The notes under the pieces: generated by a model | What the model saw: the letters and a program-made list of their open reading frames with translations, nothing else | Databases searched by the model: none | What the model was told of the DNA's origin: nothing | DNA from: SFWF01 sp045587065 | Lineage (GTDB): Bacteria; Bacillota; Clostridia; Oscillospirales; Acutalibacteraceae | Direction of reading: 5' to 3' | Assembly: GCA_045587065.1 (NCBI GenBank) | Contig: JAZNBQ010000028.1 | Span: forward strand, 1-9,433 | DNA: 9,433 nt | Made by a program: the position numbers and the translations under genes | Part shown: in pieces, positions 1-6,555 of the stretch | How the letters are laid out: each line of letters begins with the position of its first letter | Numbering within the stretch: position 1 is the first letter of the stretch

Positions 1-666
1 AAGCAAAAAATAAGCAAAAAATAATGGCAAAAAAGCTATTAAAACATCAGGATAAATATTAAAATAAGCAAAGACAAAAATAACAGAAATAAAAGTAATT
101 AACGCATTAACCCCAGACGATAATACCCTGCTAAGAGTAAAAATGCATTTGGGGACGTAAACTTTTTTTATTAACTGTCCCGACTGAACAATGGACAATA
201 ACGAAAGCTGAGTAGCCTCCGAAAAGAAACTGAACATTGTCTGTCCAAGAATTAAATATGCAGGAAATTTTTCAATGTTAAATCTAAACACAAACGAAAA
301 GACTGCAGAAACCACTATCATCATAAGCAATGGGTTAATCAAGCTCCAGGCAATACCAAGATAACTTCTTCTGTATTTTAGTTTAAATTCTTTGCCAACT
401 AGTTGATTAAGTAAAAATCGATATCTCACAAAAACGTTTAACAGCTCATTTACAGAGTTAATCTTGCCTCTTCTTGATATAAGGATTTGATGTATGCAAA
501 ACACTGTAAATAGTGCTAATAAAACCACAACAAAAATTAACGATTTTATTATTAAATTATTCTCGTTGTTTGATGATGAATATTTTGCAACGACAATATA
601 TATTATGGATGCAAAAATTATTATAAAATTTCCAAACAATAAAATTCTTTTCCAGAGTTTATCCAT
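1..666 (-). CDS. ABC-2 type polysaccharide/teichoic-acid exporter permease, 3'-truncated by window edge
   Basis: The reading frame is open from an ATG at 666 to the window edge, giving 222 residues with the C-terminus missing. A GGGAG ribosome site lies about 6 bases upstream of the ATG. Residues about 89-114 (LVGKEFKLKYRRSYLGIAW, then SLINPL) match the cytoplasmic-to-membrane entry of the Wzm/TagG permease family. That family moves lipid-linked polysaccharide or teichoic acid across the cytoplasmic membrane with an ATPase partner (Wzz-independent ABC route). Hydrophobic spans follow at about 111-128, 136-160 and 183-203, with another starting near 208, and a conserved-looking LIKKVYVPK at about 165-173. 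Unusually, two further hydrophobic segments (about 8-27 and 39-63) precede the family core, which normally begins close to the N-terminus. No other ATG occurs before residue 115, so the extension appears real. The ATPase partner would be expected beyond the left edge. The exported polymer cannot be told from the sequence. The family call is firm; the substrate is unknown. Confidence 0.85.
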   Translation of the reverse strand, partial: MDKLWKRILLFGNFIIIFASIIYIVVAKYSSSNNENNLIIKSLIFVVVLLALFTVFCIHQILISRRGKINSVNELLNVFVRYRFLLNQLVGKEFKLKYRRSYLGIAWSLINPLLMMIVVSAVFSFVFRFNIEKFPAYLILGQTMFSFFSEATQLSLLSIVQSGQLIKKVYVPKCIFTLSRVLSSGVNALITFISVIFVFAYFNIYPDVLIAFLPLFFAYFLL

Positions 667-694
667 TTGATTCTCCCAAGCCAAAAAGATTTAT

Positions 695-723
695 ATTAAT
701 TTATATGAGATAAATTCAGTCAA
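695..723 (-). promoter_or_regulatory. Weak candidate promoter for the ABC permease gene
   Basis: Read on the minus strand, TTGACT (723-718) is a good -35 box. Seventeen bases later comes ATTAAT (700-695), a 4/6 match to the -10 consensus that lacks its first two bases; other AT-rich hexamers nearby are no better. The position, between the galK terminator and the permease ribosome site, is right for a separate promoter, but the -10 is poor. Confidence 0.25.
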
Positions 724-757
724 TATCATTATGCGCTATTTCCCCCTTAATAAACAT

Positions 758-786
758 AAAAGACCACCAATAATTGGTGGTCTTTT
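758..786 (-). terminator. Rho-independent terminator after galK
   Basis: This is a perfect 13-base-pair inverted repeat, AAAAGACCACCAA and TTGGTGGTCTTTT, around a TAA loop. It begins five bases past the galK stop codon. On the minus strand the stem ends in TTTT and continues ATGTTTATT, a usable T-rich tail. The stem also ends in TTTT on the plus strand, but no plus-strand gene lies to its left. It ends the ackA-galK unit and insulates the permease gene. Confidence 0.88.
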
Positions 787-790
787 ATAA

Positions 791-2065
791 TTATAATTTA
801 ATTTCATATCCGCCAACAGAACGAATTTTTAAAACGTAGCAACTGTTTTCTCCAAAAACTTTTTCAATCATTTGTTTATATTCGTTTATCAATTCTGACG
901 GTATGTAACATTGAATAGTACCTGCAAAGCCGCCTCCGTGGACTCTACATGCTCCACGACCTTTTAAAAAGTTTTCTGTAAGAGCAAGAGCAAGATTAAT
1001 TCCCTGCTCATTTACAGCAGACGTAGAATATGTATTTTGCAGATACTTATATGATGAATTACCTGATTCGTTTACAAGTTTTAAAAACTCATCAAAATTA
1101 TTGTTTTCAATAGCCTTCTTTTCGTCAACAACGCGAGCATCTTCATTAAAGAAATGAATTGCCCTCAGAACTGCTCTGTCTCCAAACTTAGATTTAAGTT
1201 TGTGAATGTTTTTATAAAACTCTTTCTGGTCAACTTCTCGCAAAACATCTTTGTTAAAGAAATTACTAACAGACTTGCATTCAATAGTAATATCTGCATA
1301 ATCTTGTGTTAAATTAGCATGGTTACCACCTGTGTTAACAACGCAGAGCATATGATTATGTTTGGCTAAATCAAAAGCAAGGCTCTCAACCACAGGGATT
1401 TTTGAATCTTTAAAATCAATAAAAGTAAATCCGCCAAGAGAACTTGCCGACTGGTCAAGAAGACCACAGGGTTTGCCAAAATATTCACTTTCTGAGCGCT
1501 GCGCAATTTTTGCAATTTCTACAGCACTTATTTCCCCAGAATTAAACATATTGTTTAACACTGTGCCAATAAACACCTCAAAGGCTGCAGAGGAAGATAA
1601 TCCAGAGCCCTTAAAAACATTGCTGGTAGTATATGCATTGAATCCGCCAATTTTATAGCCTTTCTCCTTAAAAACACCACACATACCGCGAATTAATGCA
1701 ATAGCTTTTCCAAATTCTGATTTATTTACCTCGAGCTCATCAAGCAAAACTGTGTCCATTTTAAAGCCTTCTGACTTAATTCTGACAACATTTTCATTAT
1801 TGGGAGCCACAAATCCTATGATATCTAAATCAACGCTACCTGCTAAAACCCTACCGTGTTGATGGTCGGTATGATTTCCGCCAACTTCTGTACGACCCGG
1901 AGCTGAGAAAATGCGAACGTCATCACAGTTTCCAAAAAGCTCTTCAAACTTTAGAGCTGTATTTACATATCTATCTAAGGAATTTGAGCCCTCTTTATAT
2001 AGTAACTTGAAATCATTATCGGCAACGCCTCTTTTTAGGCTGTCAATACTTTGTTCAATGTTCAT
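791..2065 (-). CDS. galK: Galactokinase (GHMP kinase family), clostridial variant
   Basis: The 424-residue protein is expected to phosphorylate galactose at C1 with ATP, the entry step of the Leloir pathway in the cytoplasm. The GHMP landmarks are in order. The sugar-binding signature GRTEVGGNHTDHQHG is at 57-71. The ATP-binding loop GSGLSSSAA is at 153-161. CGLLDQSASSLGG follows at 200-212, where D204 matches the catalytic aspartate, and the C-terminal GGGFAG is at 377-382. The sugar signature differs from the classical GEHTDY: the glutamate is asparagine (N64) and the tyrosine is histidine (H68). The N-terminus runs about 25-30 residues longer than in classical enzymes of about 390. I chose the ATG at 2065 because GAGGT (2080-2076) lies upstream; an earlier in-frame start would overlap ackA. 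It follows ackA by 20 bases and ends at a terminator, so the two are probably co-transcribed. No other Leloir gene is in the window. The kinase family is certain; galactose as substrate is likely. Confidence 0.88.
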   Translation of the reverse strand: MNIEQSIDSLKRGVADNDFKLLYKEGSNSLDRYVNTALKFEELFGNCDDVRIFSAPGRTEVGGNHTDHQHGRVLAGSVDLDIIGFVAPNNENVVRIKSEGFKMDTVLLDELEVNKSEFGKAIALIRGMCGVFKEKGYKIGGFNAYTTSNVFKGSGLSSSAAFEVFIGTVLNNMFNSGEISAVEIAKIAQRSESEYFGKPCGLLDQSASSLGGFTFIDFKDSKIPVVESLAFDLAKHNHMLCVVNTGGNHANLTQDYADITIECKSVSNFFNKDVLREVDQKEFYKNIHKLKSKFGDRAVLRAIHFFNEDARVVDEKKAIENNNFDEFLKLVNESGNSSYKYLQNTYSTSAVNEQGINLALALTENFLKGRGACRVHGGGFAGTIQCYIPSELINEYKQMIEKVFGENSCYVLKIRSVGGYEIKL

Positions 2066-2085
2066 TTTGAAGCTTACCTCGATAA

Positions 2086-3276
2086 TTAACCTACGATTTT
2101 TTGTGTATCTCTTGCAATTAATAATTCTTCGTTTGTAGGAATAACCCAAACTTGTACACGAGAATCATCAGTGGAAATTTTGGTTTCTTCTGCTCTTACC
2201 TTATGAGTTTCCATGTTTAATTCGAATCCTAAAAATACGGTCTGTTTGCAAACATAGTCTCTAACACGATATTCGTTCTCGCCAATACCGCCGGTAAATA
2301 CAATAGCATCTATTCCGCCCATAGCAGCGGCATAGGAACCAATATATTTTGAAATCTGATAACACTGCATTTCATTAGCAAGAGAAGCTCTCTCGTTGCC
2401 TGCGTCTTTTGCAGCAAGAACATCACGGCTATCGTTTGAAACTCCGGATACACCAAGCAAACCGGATTTTTTGTTCATGATAGTATTCATTTCTGCAGGA
2501 GAAATGTTCTCTTTTTCCATTAAATATGTTAAGATTGATGGATCAACACAACCTGAACGAGTACCCATCATAAAGCCGTCAAGAGGTGTAAATCCCATAG
2601 AAGTATCAACGCAAATACCATCTTTAATTGCAGAAATAGAACATCCATTTCCTAAATGACAGGTAACCATCTTAATATCTTTAATATCCTTACCCATAAG
2701 TTCAGCAAGACGTGCGCTTACAAATCTATGAGAAGTTCCGTGAGCACCATATCTGCGAACGCCATATTTTTCATAATATTCATATGGCAATGCATACATG
2801 TACGCCTTTGGAGGCATTGTCTGATGGAAAGAGGTATCAAATACAGCAACCTGTGGTATGCTTGTACCAAACACCTTGCTGCATGCGTTAATAGCTAATA
2901 CGTGAGCAGGATTGTGTAAAGGTGCAAGTTCAGAAAACTTAATAATGTTTTCAAGAACTTCATCGTTAATTAACACAGATTCACTATAAAGGCTGCCGCC
3001 CTGTACAACTCTGTGACCGATAGCTTCAATTTCTTCAACACTATCAATAACTTTACCTTCTCCGGAAGTTAAAACAGAAATAACAGTTTCAAATGCTTCA
3101 ATATGAGATGGCATTGGAACTTCCTTTTCAATCTTTTTGCCGTTAGCCTTATGCTCAATTAAACCAGATGTTCCGATTCTGTCGCAAATTCCCTTTGCAA
3201 TAAGTTTTTCTCCGTCCATCTCAATTAACTGATACTTAAGAGATGAGCTTCCTGCGTTAATAACTAATACCTTCAT
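2086..3276 (-). CDS. ackA: Acetate kinase
   Basis: This 396-residue protein interconverts acetyl phosphate plus ADP with acetate plus ATP, the ATP-yielding last step of acetate fermentation. It is full length for the family (about 400). The phosphate-binding start NAGSSSLK is at 7-14. Residues matching the known active site are N7, R89, H121, D147, H179, N210, R240 and E383, in the contexts GHRVV, LAPLHNPAH, VFDTSFH, GAHGTSH, HLGNG, MGTRSG and TNEE. I chose the ATG at 3276 because GGAG sits 7 bases upstream; the in-frame ATG at 3282 is only two bases from that site. The gene heads a unit with galK and diverges from tmcAL. The usual partner phosphotransacetylase (pta) is not adjacent, so acetyl phosphate must come from a gene elsewhere. 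No key residue is missing. Confidence 0.97.
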   Translation of the reverse strand: MKVLVINAGSSSLKYQLIEMDGEKLIAKGICDRIGTSGLIEHKANGKKIEKEVPMPSHIEAFETVISVLTSGEGKVIDSVEEIEAIGHRVVQGGSLYSESVLINDEVLENIIKFSELAPLHNPAHVLAINACSKVFGTSIPQVAVFDTSFHQTMPPKAYMYALPYEYYEKYGVRRYGAHGTSHRFVSARLAELMGKDIKDIKMVTCHLGNGCSISAIKDGICVDTSMGFTPLDGFMMGTRSGCVDPSILTYLMEKENISPAEMNTIMNKKSGLLGVSGVSNDSRDVLAAKDAGNERASLANEMQCYQISKYIGSYAAAMGGIDAIVFTGGIGENEYRVRDYVCKQTVFLGFELNMETHKVRAEETKISTDDSRVQVWVIPTNEELLIARDTQKIVG

Positions 3277-3310
3277 AAACATTCTCCAATCAAAGAAAAA
3301 TTAATAATTG

Positions 3311-3339
3311 TTGAGTAAAATGAAAGAATATGGTAAAAT
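3311..3339 (+). promoter_or_regulatory. Candidate promoter for tmcAL
   Basis: TTGAGT (3311-3316), a 17-base spacer and TAAAAT (3334-3339) form a good housekeeping promoter, and TGG just before the -10 makes it an extended type. Initiation near 3346 would give a leader of about 67 bases. An alternative lies downstream: CTCACA (3343-3348), 17 bases, then a perfect TATAAT (3366-3371). Either or both may serve the gene. Confidence 0.5.
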
Positions 3340-3344
3340 ATTCT
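3325..3344. promoter_or_regulatory. Inverted repeat in the ackA/tmcAL divergent region, possible operator
   Basis: AGAATAT and ATATTCT form a perfect 7-base inverted repeat around GGTAAA. It overlaps the proposed tmcAL -10 box and would fall in the first 30 transcribed bases of ackA, a position where a bound protein could affect both genes. I cannot match it to a known regulator. In DNA this AT-rich a repeat of this size can occur by chance. Confidence 0.25.
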
Positions 3345-3356
3345 CACAACTATTAT

Positions 3357-3385
3357 ATAATACTTTATAATTAAATTTTTTTCAA
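3357..3385 (-). promoter_or_regulatory. Candidate promoter for the ackA-galK unit
   Basis: On the minus strand TTGAAA (3385-3380), a 17-base spacer and TATTAT (3362-3357) match the housekeeping sigma consensus at 5/6 and 5/6 positions. Initiation near 3350 would give a leader of about 74 bases before ackA. The -10 lies inside a 12-base palindrome, TATTATATAATA (3351-3362). Confidence 0.55.
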
Positions 3386-3412
3386 GAGATTTTATATAGA
3401 AAGGTTGATATT

Positions 3413-4576
3413 TTGAAAATTGTTGGAATTGTTGCAGAATTTAATCCATTGCATAATGGTCATAAGTATTTATTAAACCGCGCCAGAGAACTTGGCGACG
3501 TGGTAGTTTCTGTTATATCATCTAACTTTGTTCAACGCGGTGAGCCATCAATCATCTCAAAATTTCAACGTGCTAAGGCTGCGGTTTTATGCGGTTCAGA
3601 TATTTGCGTTGAACTACCAACACCATGGTCAATGTCTACAGCGCAAAACTTTGCCTTTGGTGCTATAAGCCAGTTATCAAAGTTTAAAATTGATACGTTG
3701 GTTTTTGGCAGTGAAAGCGGAGATTTAGAAGCACTGTTAAGAATTTGCGATATTCTGGTGTCAGATGAATATCATCTTAAAATTAAAGATGGCATAAATA
3801 ACGGTGATACATTTGCAAAGCTTAGGCAAAAGGTTATAAATGAGCTTCTTGGCACGTATTCTGAAATTCTTAATAATCCAAACGACACACTGGCAATTGA
3901 ATATATTTTAGCAGCAAGAAAACTACAATTAAAAATAGATTTTGTTCCCATCAAAAGAGTCGGTTCTAATCACAATGACGCCATTGAACGTGAAGAATAT
4001 TCAACATCTGCTTTACTTAGAAAAGCCTTTATGACTGAAAATATTGAATATTTAGACAGATATATGCCTATGGAGTCACTGGAAATTTTTCTGAACTCAA
4101 ATCATTCAGATATTAACAGACTGAATCTTGCAATAATGTCAAAATTAAAACTACAAAGCCTTTGTGATTTTAAAAATCTTCCGGATATTAGCGAAGGCAT
4201 TGAAAAGCGTTTATTTGATGCATGTAAAGTATGCACAGACTATAATGATTTATGTGAAAAAATCAAAACAAAACGTTATACACACGCCAGAATCAGAAGA
4301 CTTATTCTTTCTGCTTTCTTAGGCATTGACAGCTCTTGGTTTCTTAAGGAAGTTCCCTATTCCAGAGTGTTGGCAACAAATGATAACGGCATTAATTATG
4401 TTGCAACAATTAAAGATAGCAATATAATTTTGAAAGTTTCAGAAATTAAAGAACTGGACGATTTATCAAAAACTTTATTTGATAAAGAATGTAAAATTAG
4501 TGATATATATAATCTAACTCTACTTCCTGCCGAGGCCTCAGGCAGCGATTTCAAAAACGGAATAATAAAAATATAA
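3413..4576 (+). CDS. tmcAL: tRNA(Met) cytidine acetate ligase
   Basis: TmcAL (formerly YlbM, COG1323) activates acetate with ATP to acetyl-adenylate and transfers the acetyl group to cytidine 34 of elongator tRNA-Met, making ac4C at the wobble position. The 387-residue protein starts GIVAEFNPLHNGH, with the nucleotidyltransferase HxGH motif at 14-17. Further family blocks are QRGEPSIISK at 41-50, VFGSESGDL at 97-105, NNPNDTLAIEYI at 154-165, the STSALLRKA stretch at 197-205 and KRYTHARIRRLI at 287-298. The length is usual for the family (about 390-400). The start is TTG at 3413, since AGAAAGG (3398-3404) stands 8 bases upstream and this codon gives the conserved N-terminus. It diverges from ackA, a neighbourhood that fits acetate as substrate and that I recall from other Clostridia near pta-ackA. 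It converges with uvrC on a shared terminator. Confidence 0.92.
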   Translation: MKIVGIVAEFNPLHNGHKYLLNRARELGDVVVSVISSNFVQRGEPSIISKFQRAKAAVLCGSDICVELPTPWSMSTAQNFAFGAISQLSKFKIDTLVFGSESGDLEALLRICDILVSDEYHLKIKDGINNGDTFAKLRQKVINELLGTYSEILNNPNDTLAIEYILAARKLQLKIDFVPIKRVGSNHNDAIEREEYSTSALLRKAFMTENIEYLDRYMPMESLEIFLNSNHSDINRLNLAIMSKLKLQSLCDFKNLPDISEGIEKRLFDACKVCTDYNDLCEKIKTKRYTHARIRRLILSAFLGIDSSWFLKEVPYSRVLATNDNGINYVATIKDSNIILKVSEIKELDDLSKTLFDKECKISDIYNLTLLPAEASGSDFKNGIIKI

Positions 4577-4605
4577 GTGGCAGAATCATCTGCCACTTAT
4601 ATTTT
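4568..4605. terminator. Bidirectional terminator shared by tmcAL and uvrC
   Basis: A 16-base-pair perfect stem, 4568-4583 with 4590-4605, encloses a short loop (AATCAT, whose ends can add one more pair). Its core is AAGTGGCAG and CTGCCACTT, with A/T runs at the base that give each strand a T-rich exit. The tmcAL stop codon (4574-4576) and the uvrC stop codon (4597-4599) both lie inside the stem as mirror images. Confidence 0.9.
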
Positions 4606-6417
4606 ATAATAGTTATAAATATTTTCTGCTGTTTTCTTATTAATACCGATTTTAATGAAATCTTCTATAGAAGATGACTTAATTTTTGAAATCGTCTTAA
4701 AGCTTTTCAGAAGTTTATTTGCCGTTTTCTCCCCTACTCCCTCAATATTGAGCAATTCTAAGTTTAGGTTTGATTTCTTAGCGCTTGTTTTATGATAATT
4801 AATAGCTACCCTGTGAACCTCTTCTTGTATGTTTGATACTAAAGTATAGGTTTTTCTGTTTGCTTTAATCTGAATATCATCACCGCCTGCAGTTATAGCC
4901 CTTGTCTTGTGTTTAGAGTCTTTAACCATACCAAATAATTGAATATTAAGTCTATAGTTATCTAAAACCTTCTTAACCGCAGATATTTGTCCTTTACCGC
5001 CATCTAATAATATTAAATCAGGTAATTCCTTAAAACTTTCGTCGTTACCTTCAAAATATTCCCTAAATCGTCTATCAATTACCTCAGACATTGAGCCATA
5101 ATCGTCTTGTCCTATAACAGATTTAATTTTAAATTTTCTATATAAACTTTTTTCGGCACTGCCATTGATAAAAACAACCATTGCACCAACGTTGTTGCTT
5201 CCTGCAGTGTTTGAAATATCATAGGCTTCAATTCTTCTTGGTGGCGTTTCCATGCCTAAGAGTATAGATAATTCATTTAAGGCAGACATCTCTTTACTGC
5301 TTCTTTCAGTAAGTTGAGATAATCCTTCTATAGCATTGGAAAGACACATATTTAAAAGACTGAGTTGTTCTCCTTTTTGAGGAATATGAATAACAACCTT
5401 CTGTTTTTTCTTGTTTGATAGCCATTCTTCAAATAAACTATTGTCTTCCATCTTATAATCCATAACGATTCTGGAAGGTATAAAGTCAATATCTGAATAA
5501 TATTGCAGTAAAAACTCTGAATAAGTGTCGGCTTTTGTAGCAATTTCATCGAAATAAAAATTCTTTTTGTCAGAAAGTTTTCCGTCACGAAACATCAAAA
5601 GCGATATACATGCTTTTTCCCCTGACATAGCCATGGAAAAGACGTCTTGATTCTTATAGGTAGATGACACTACCTTTTGCTTCTCTCTGCTTTTCTCAAT
5701 ACCTCTGATTCTGTCTCTAAGCCGTGCTGCCAATTCAAAATCAAGGTTTTCAGAAGCTTTAAGCATTTTTTCTTTTAACAGATTAATATCTTTACTGTTC
5801 ATTCCACCATTTTTAATATACGAAACAGCATTATTAATAGTCTCTAAATATTCATTGTTTTGAATTTTATTTTTACAGGGGGCAAAACAAAGTCCGAGAT
5901 GATAATTGAGACAGGGTTTTGATGGAACATTAAAACTTCTGTTACAAGTGGGCAATTTAAAGATTTTGTTAACCTCGTCAACAGTTTCACGAACAATATT
6001 TCCTGAATAATATGGACCTATATATTTTGAATTATCGTTTGTAATTAATTTTGATGTTTGAATTTTAGGCCAAAAATCATTTGTAATTTTTATATAATGA
6101 TAACCTTTATCATCCTTAAGTAGAACGTTGTATTTTGGCATATATTGTTTTATAAGAGAATTTTCCAACATTAAGGCTTCATATTCGGTATCACACAAAA
6201 TGTAATCAAAATCGTTTACGTTAGAAACCATTTTTATAACTTTCAGAGAATGGTTTGTACCTTTACCAAAATACTGAGTAACCCGATTTTTTAAAGCTTT
6301 TGCCTTGCCTACATATATTACTTGATTTTGCTTGTTTTTCATTAGATAAACGCCTGGAGTTGTGGGTAGTTTATTAGCTTTTATCTTAAGCTGGTGTAGT
6401 AGCAATTGATTGTCCAC
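4597..6417 (-). CDS. uvrC: Excinuclease ABC subunit C
   Basis: UvrC makes both cuts around damaged DNA in nucleotide excision repair after UvrA and UvrB have loaded. The 606-residue protein has the full domain order. The GIY-YIG 3'-incision nuclease is at about 16-95 (GVY at 22-24, YVG at 35-37, R45, E85). Four cysteines at 158, 169, 177 and 181 match the known iron-sulfur cluster site. The UVR segment that binds UvrB is at about 215-250 (LDFELAARLRDRI). The RNase H-like 5'-incision domain has D400 (YDISN), D438/D439, D472 (LDGGKGQ) and H542 (NYHK). A C-terminal helix-hairpin-helix pair covers about 552-604. The start is GTG at 6417, behind a very strong ribosome site. It stands alone on the minus strand, without uvrA or uvrB, convergent with tmcAL and divergent from the aconitase gene. 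Length and residues look intact. Confidence 0.97.
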   Translation of the reverse strand: MDNQLLLHQLKIKANKLPTTPGVYLMKNKQNQVIYVGKAKALKNRVTQYFGKGTNHSLKVIKMVSNVNDFDYILCDTEYEALMLENSLIKQYMPKYNVLLKDDKGYHYIKITNDFWPKIQTSKLITNDNSKYIGPYYSGNIVRETVDEVNKIFKLPTCNRSFNVPSKPCLNYHLGLCFAPCKNKIQNNEYLETINNAVSYIKNGGMNSKDINLLKEKMLKASENLDFELAARLRDRIRGIEKSREKQKVVSSTYKNQDVFSMAMSGEKACISLLMFRDGKLSDKKNFYFDEIATKADTYSEFLLQYYSDIDFIPSRIVMDYKMEDNSLFEEWLSNKKKQKVVIHIPQKGEQLSLLNMCLSNAIEGLSQLTERSSKEMSALNELSILLGMETPPRRIEAYDISNTAGSNNVGAMVVFINGSAEKSLYRKFKIKSVIGQDDYGSMSEVIDRRFREYFEGNDESFKELPDLILLDGGKGQISAVKKVLDNYRLNIQLFGMVKDSKHKTRAITAGGDDIQIKANRKTYTLVSNIQEEVHRVAINYHKTSAKKSNLNLELLNIEGVGEKTANKLLKSFKTISKIKSSSIEDFIKIGINKKTAENIYNYYKI

Positions 6418-6423
6418 TAAATT

Positions 6424-6432
6424 ATCACCTCC
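6424..6432 (-). promoter_or_regulatory. Strong Shine-Dalgarno site of uvrC
   Basis: On the minus strand GGAGGTGAT (6432-6424) is an uninterrupted 9-base match to the anti-Shine-Dalgarno tail of 16S rRNA. It ends six bases before the GTG at 6417 and supports that non-ATG start. It is stronger than the ribosome sites of the neighbouring genes. Confidence 0.85.
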
Positions 6433-6441
6433 GTTATCTAT

Positions 6442-6470
6442 AGTTTACATTTAATTTATGCTAAATGCAA
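6442..6470 (-). promoter_or_regulatory. Weak candidate promoter for uvrC
   Basis: On the minus strand TTGCAT (6470-6465), a 17-base spacer and TAAACT (6447-6442) have correct spacing but match the consensus at only 3/6 and 4/6 positions. No LexA-type box of either the Gram-positive or the E. coli pattern is visible in the leader. uvrC must have some promoter in this 138-base region, but this one is only the best of weak options. Confidence 0.3.
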
Positions 6471-6492
6471 GATGTTTTTCTAATTTGAACAA

Positions 6493-6521
6493 TTGACAAA
6501 TTATGATAAATTTGATAAAAT
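6493..6521 (+). promoter_or_regulatory. Strong promoter for the aconitase-isocitrate dehydrogenase unit
   Basis: A perfect TTGACA (6493-6498), a 17-base spacer and TAAAAT (6516-6521, 5/6) form a housekeeping promoter, with TGA before the -10 giving an extended -10 element. Initiation near 6528 leaves a leader of about 28 bases with AAAGGAAG as the ribosome site. This is the best promoter in the window. Confidence 0.8.
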
Positions 6522-6555
6522 TATTCTATATTTTCGCAAAGGAAGAATTGATTTT

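Noticed and set aside
1362..2138. Two plus-strand open frames (1362-1658 and 1911-2138) opposite galactokinase
   Set aside because: They lie wholly or almost wholly antisense to a clear gene, have no recognisable family sequence and are explained as shadows.
2066..2149. Upstream in-frame start for galactokinase adding 28 residues
   Set aside because: It would overlap the end of ackA by 64 bases, adds no family sequence, and the ATG at 2065 has GAGGT at a suitable distance.
3277..3282. ATG two codons upstream as the acetate kinase start
   Set aside because: It is only two bases from the GGAG ribosome site, while the ATG at 3276 has proper spacing and gives the conserved N-terminus MKVLVINAGSSS.
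3351..3362. Palindrome TATTATATAATA in the ackA/tmcAL spacer
   Set aside because: It is pure A/T and explained by overlapping -10-like sequences on the two strands; too simple to call an operator.
6448..6467. Inverted repeat CATTTA-N8-TAAATG between uvrC and aconitase
   Set aside because: Six-base A/T-rich arms are expected by chance in a spacer of this composition.
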